From NCBI GenBank assembly GCA_023435645.1, contig JAEYRK010000039.1, positions 1 through 34,497 on the forward strand: a DNA stretch of 34,497 bases, written 5' to 3'. The notes below the pieces were generated by a model. It had not been told where the DNA came from and searched no databases. It was given only the letters and a program-made list of their open reading frames with translations. Below, one piece after another: positions 32,355 to 34,497 of this stretch. Made by a program: the position numbers and the translations under genes. This DNA is from Bacillota bacterium. GTDB lineage: Bacteria > Bacillota > Clostridia > Lachnospirales > Lachnospiraceae. How positions within the stretch are numbered: position 1 is the first letter of the stretch; every line of letters begins with the position of its first letter.

Positions 32355-33268
32355 CCTACCACCTCAAAAAATACATGCTCCAGGGAAGGCTCAAGAATCT
32401 CATAGCGAAGCACTGCGATATCCTCACCTACTATTAATGCCAAAAGCTCCTTCCCATATTTCTCTGCCTTCGTAAGCTGAACCTCAATGCTGTTTTCCTC
32501 CGTTGCTGCCTCCAGCACGAAGGGAAGGCTTGCGATTTTATCGCTTAAGAGCCGGGCAGCCTTCTCGCTGTCCACTTCTATACGGATTGCATCCTTGCGG
32601 CGTTCATTCTTAATCTCCTGTACGGTTCCCTGTAAAACCAATCTGCCCTCATTCAATACACCGATACTGTCACAAACCCGTTCCACATCAGATAGGATAT
32701 GGGTAGAAAATACAATGGTCGTCCGTTCCCTGGCTACCGACAGAATATCCAGAATCTCCTTCCTTCCGATTGGATCCAGCGCAGAGGTTGGTTCATCACA
32801 GATCAAAAGCTTTGGCTCATTTAGCAGGGCTTGTGCAATGCCCAGCCTTTGCTTCATACCACGGGAAAATCCCCGAATACGCCTGTTGGCATTATCCAGT
32901 CCGACCAGCCGAAGGAGCTCCGCAGATCTGCTTGTAATCTGCTCCTTCGTTAAGCCTGTAATTTCACCACATAGTCTCAGATACTCCTTCGGGCTCATAT
33001 ATCCATAGAATTCCGGTACATCCGGCAGGTATCCGATGGACCGGTTCGTCCTTGTATTTCCATAGGCTACCTTTTCTCCACAGACATAGATTTCCCCGGC
33101 ACTGGGCTCTAGAAATCCAAGAATCATCTTCATCGTGGTTGTCTTGCCGGCTCCATTCTTTCCGATGAAACCGAAAACTGTATGCTCCGGTACTGAGAAG
33201 CTTAAGTCCTTAATAACCTCCAGGCTCCCGAAGTGCTTCTGAATATTTTTCAGCGCTAAAACATCCAT
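32351..33268 (-). CDS. ABC transporter ATP-binding protein (YxlF-like)
   Basis: 305 residues from MDVLALKN. It has Walker A GKNGAGKTT (about 37-45), the signature FSRGMKQRLGIAQAL, Walker B LLICDEPTSALDP and H-loop STHILSD, then a C-terminal domain typical of the CcmA/NatA class. The frame is open 25 codons further upstream into the previous gene, but AGGGG 7 nt before 33268 and homology place the start there. That ATG overlaps the previous stop as TAATG, and the permease start overlaps its stop, so all three genes are coupled. Confidence 0.93.
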   Translation of the reverse strand: MDVLALKNIQKHFGSLEVIKDLSFSVPEHTVFGFIGKNGAGKTTTMKMILGFLEPSAGEIYVCGEKVAYGNTRTNRSIGYLPDVPEFYGYMSPKEYLRLCGEITGLTKEQITSRSAELLRLVGLDNANRRIRGFSRGMKQRLGIAQALLNEPKLLICDEPTSALDPIGRKEILDILSVARERTTIVFSTHILSDVERVCDSIGVLNEGRLVLQGTVQEIKNERRKDAIRIEVDSEKAARLLSDKIASLPFVLEAATEENSIEVQLTKAEKYGKELLALIVGEDIAVLRYEILEPSLEHVFFEVVG

Positions 33269-33468
33269 TATTCTTCCCCTCTCCCTATTGTGAAATATAG
33301 GATAGGCCCCAGAATCTGTAGCAATACCACAATCAGAATCCAAAGAATTTGATTGCCAAAACGGTATTTTTTATGCTTCAAAACATGAACCAACGCTGTC
33401 AGCATAAGAGCCAGCTCCACTAGTAAAATCGGTATAATAAAAGGTAGGTATTCCATTATTTGATCCAT
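33268..33468 (-). CDS. PLDc_N-domain small membrane protein (YxlE-like)
   Basis: The 66 residues have two TM helices (about 7-28 and 41-60). The PLDc_N pattern is clear: LVELALMLTALVHVLKHKK, YRFGNQILWILIVVL, and GPILYFTIGRGEE at the end. These stand-alone proteins often sit beside ABC ATPase genes; in Bacillus YxlE helps restrain sigma-Y. No ECF sigma factor is visible here; the gene upstream is an Xre-type regulator. AGAGG precedes the ATG. The stop codon overlaps the ATPase start by 1 nt. Confidence 0.88.
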   Translation of the reverse strand: MDQIMEYLPFIIPILLVELALMLTALVHVLKHKKYRFGNQILWILIVVLLQILGPILYFTIGRGEE

Positions 33469-33518
33469 ATCTTCCTCTTTCCGCGCAAATCTACGCTTTT
33501 TATTTTTTACTGTCCTAA

Positions 33519-34497
33519 TTACTTGTTCGGACTTAGATTCTCCAGCTGCTTTATCACACGTTGGAAGCGTTCCTCATCCCTCAGCATTTCAAAGGTCGGA
33601 TGATTGATAATGTGATTTTTCAGGTCGTACCATATGGCTTCAACATTTCTTGGCGCTGCGTTTTCTATATCAATATCTGCAAAATACTGATCCAGCAGAT
33701 CAAAGATATCATTGCCCTTTAGAATAATCTTACCTTTTCCGATGCGGTACATCAATTCTATGCTATGTTCGAGGGCATCCAATGCCTTTTCCTTATTGCC
33801 ATATCCCGCAAAAGCATATGCCGCTGATAACTCCATCTGCATTAGCAGTGCCGGGTGCAGCTCCTCCAGCTCAAAGATTTTATTCAGTTCGTTATAGATT
33901 TCATAGATTCGTGCCAGCTTTTGTGAATTGCCGGAATACAGCTGAAAGAAATCCTGTGCTGCCCCAAGGATATTCATGAGATTCACATATACATATCCCT
34001 GTAGATGCTCCAATGCCTTATCAGAATCCCCCTTCATCTGATAGGCCTTCACCAGAAGGCTCTCCGGATGAAATGCAGTTTCCCTCAGCTTCTCTAACAG
34101 CTCGATTGCCTCCACCGGCTTCTGCTGGCTTAGGTAGCATACGGCCCGCAGATGAACGGCCATCTTTGCCAAGACCACATCCTCTGATGCCTTCTCTACT
34201 CTTTGATATAGCTCAAGAAGCTCCGCTATGATTTCATCCACTATTTCCTTCTCCGGAGCCAAGGAGACATGATTCAACAGGAGCAAGCCGATCTGTACCT
34301 GAAGCTGCCAGCAGGAATAGTATTTTTTCAGATATGCCCTGCATTCCTCAAGCACCTCTTCAAAGGGCTCCTTTGTAAAAGCCTCTGCCAATCTGCGATA
34401 TAGCTTCCGGATCTCTTCTAAGGTCATTTGAGGCTCAAAGCCTACCAGTTCATCAATACTGATATTAAAAAATGTGGCTAATTCGGGTAGCAGCAGA
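33519..34497 (-). CDS. Xre-type HTH regulator with TPR-like C-terminus (5' partial)
   Basis: The frame is open to the right edge. Upstream of the internal ATG at 34427, the codons encode PELATFFNISIDELVGFEPQ, the end of a Cro/C1 helix-turn-helix. The real start is therefore beyond the window. The remaining 300 residues are helical repeats of TPR character (for example LEECRAYLKKYYSCWQLQ, AVCYLSQQKPVEAIELLEKL, AYAFAGYGNKEKALDALEHS). Such regulators (PlcR/Rgg-like in layout) often bind a peptide in the TPR part; that is inferred. It lies 50 bp before the yxlE-like gene on the same strand and may control it. Confidence 0.85.
   Translation of the reverse strand, partial: LLLPELATFFNISIDELVGFEPQMTLEEIRKLYRRLAEAFTKEPFEEVLEECRAYLKKYYSCWQLQVQIGLLLLNHVSLAPEKEIVDEIIAELLELYQRVEKASEDVVLAKMAVHLRAVCYLSQQKPVEAIELLEKLRETAFHPESLLVKAYQMKGDSDKALEHLQGYVYVNLMNILGAAQDFFQLYSGNSQKLARIYEIYNELNKIFELEELHPALLMQMELSAAYAFAGYGNKEKALDALEHSIELMYRIGKGKIILKGNDIFDLLDQYFADIDIENAAPRNVEAIWYDLKNHIINHPTFEMLRDEERFQRVIKQLENLSPNK

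Overview
The window looks like the chromosome of a low-to-mid GC, spore-forming, anaerobic Firmicute, most likely of the Lachnospiraceae type. This is inferred from gene content and order: ywlC-ywlE-rpiB, rpsF-ssb-rpsR and gdpP-rplI-dnaB are classic Firmicute blocks. CwlD and a spore-type GH18 hydrolase point to sporulation. A 2[4Fe-4S] ferredoxin and a DUF1858 protein point to anaerobic redox metabolism, and a GH39 xylosidase to use of plant polysaccharide. No rRNA, tRNA, CRISPR array, transposase or prophage genes were seen.

Layout. 1-850: the end of a repeat-rich protein carrying a 45-bp in-frame tandem repeat. 966-4576: a YwmB-like protein, a DUF402 protein on the plus strand, and the ywlC-ywlE-rpiB operon on the minus strand. 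4746-7397: two sporulation cell-wall hydrolases. 7879-9860: a Ser/Thr kinase fused to a degenerate P-loop domain, translationally coupled to a stand-alone relative of that domain; this is the least familiar unit here. 10211-12577: mecA, a DUF1858 protein, a ferredoxin too short for ordinary ORF cutoffs, and a MerR regulator. 12745-19698: replication and translation core, read as rpsF-ssb-rpsR and then gdpP-rplI-dnaB-MFS.

19778-34497 is an accessory and transport-rich half. It holds a PH-like membrane protein and a five-gene YtrA/ABC operon preceded by an array of CAGTT-containing repeats. A GH39 xylosidase follows, then a GntR-ABC operon whose permease is cut by one in-frame TAA. Facing it is a PadR-HAAS pair. 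After these come a GNAT acetyltransferase, an inorganic pyrophosphatase with a 48-bp degenerate repeat array just upstream of its promoter, a yxlEFG-like ABC module, and an Xre-type regulator that runs off the right edge.

How the genes work together. YwlE (protein-arginine phosphatase) and MecA (ClpC adaptor) both feed ClpCP proteolysis. RpsF, SSB, RpsR, L9 and DnaB serve translation and replication, and GdpP degrades c-di-AMP. CwlD and GH18 act on spore cortex or spore peptidoglycan. Three separate ABC export or stress modules are each paired with their own regulator (two YtrA-type GntR, one Xre). Many promoters can be read by eye, several of them extended -10, and most operons end in clear intrinsic terminators.
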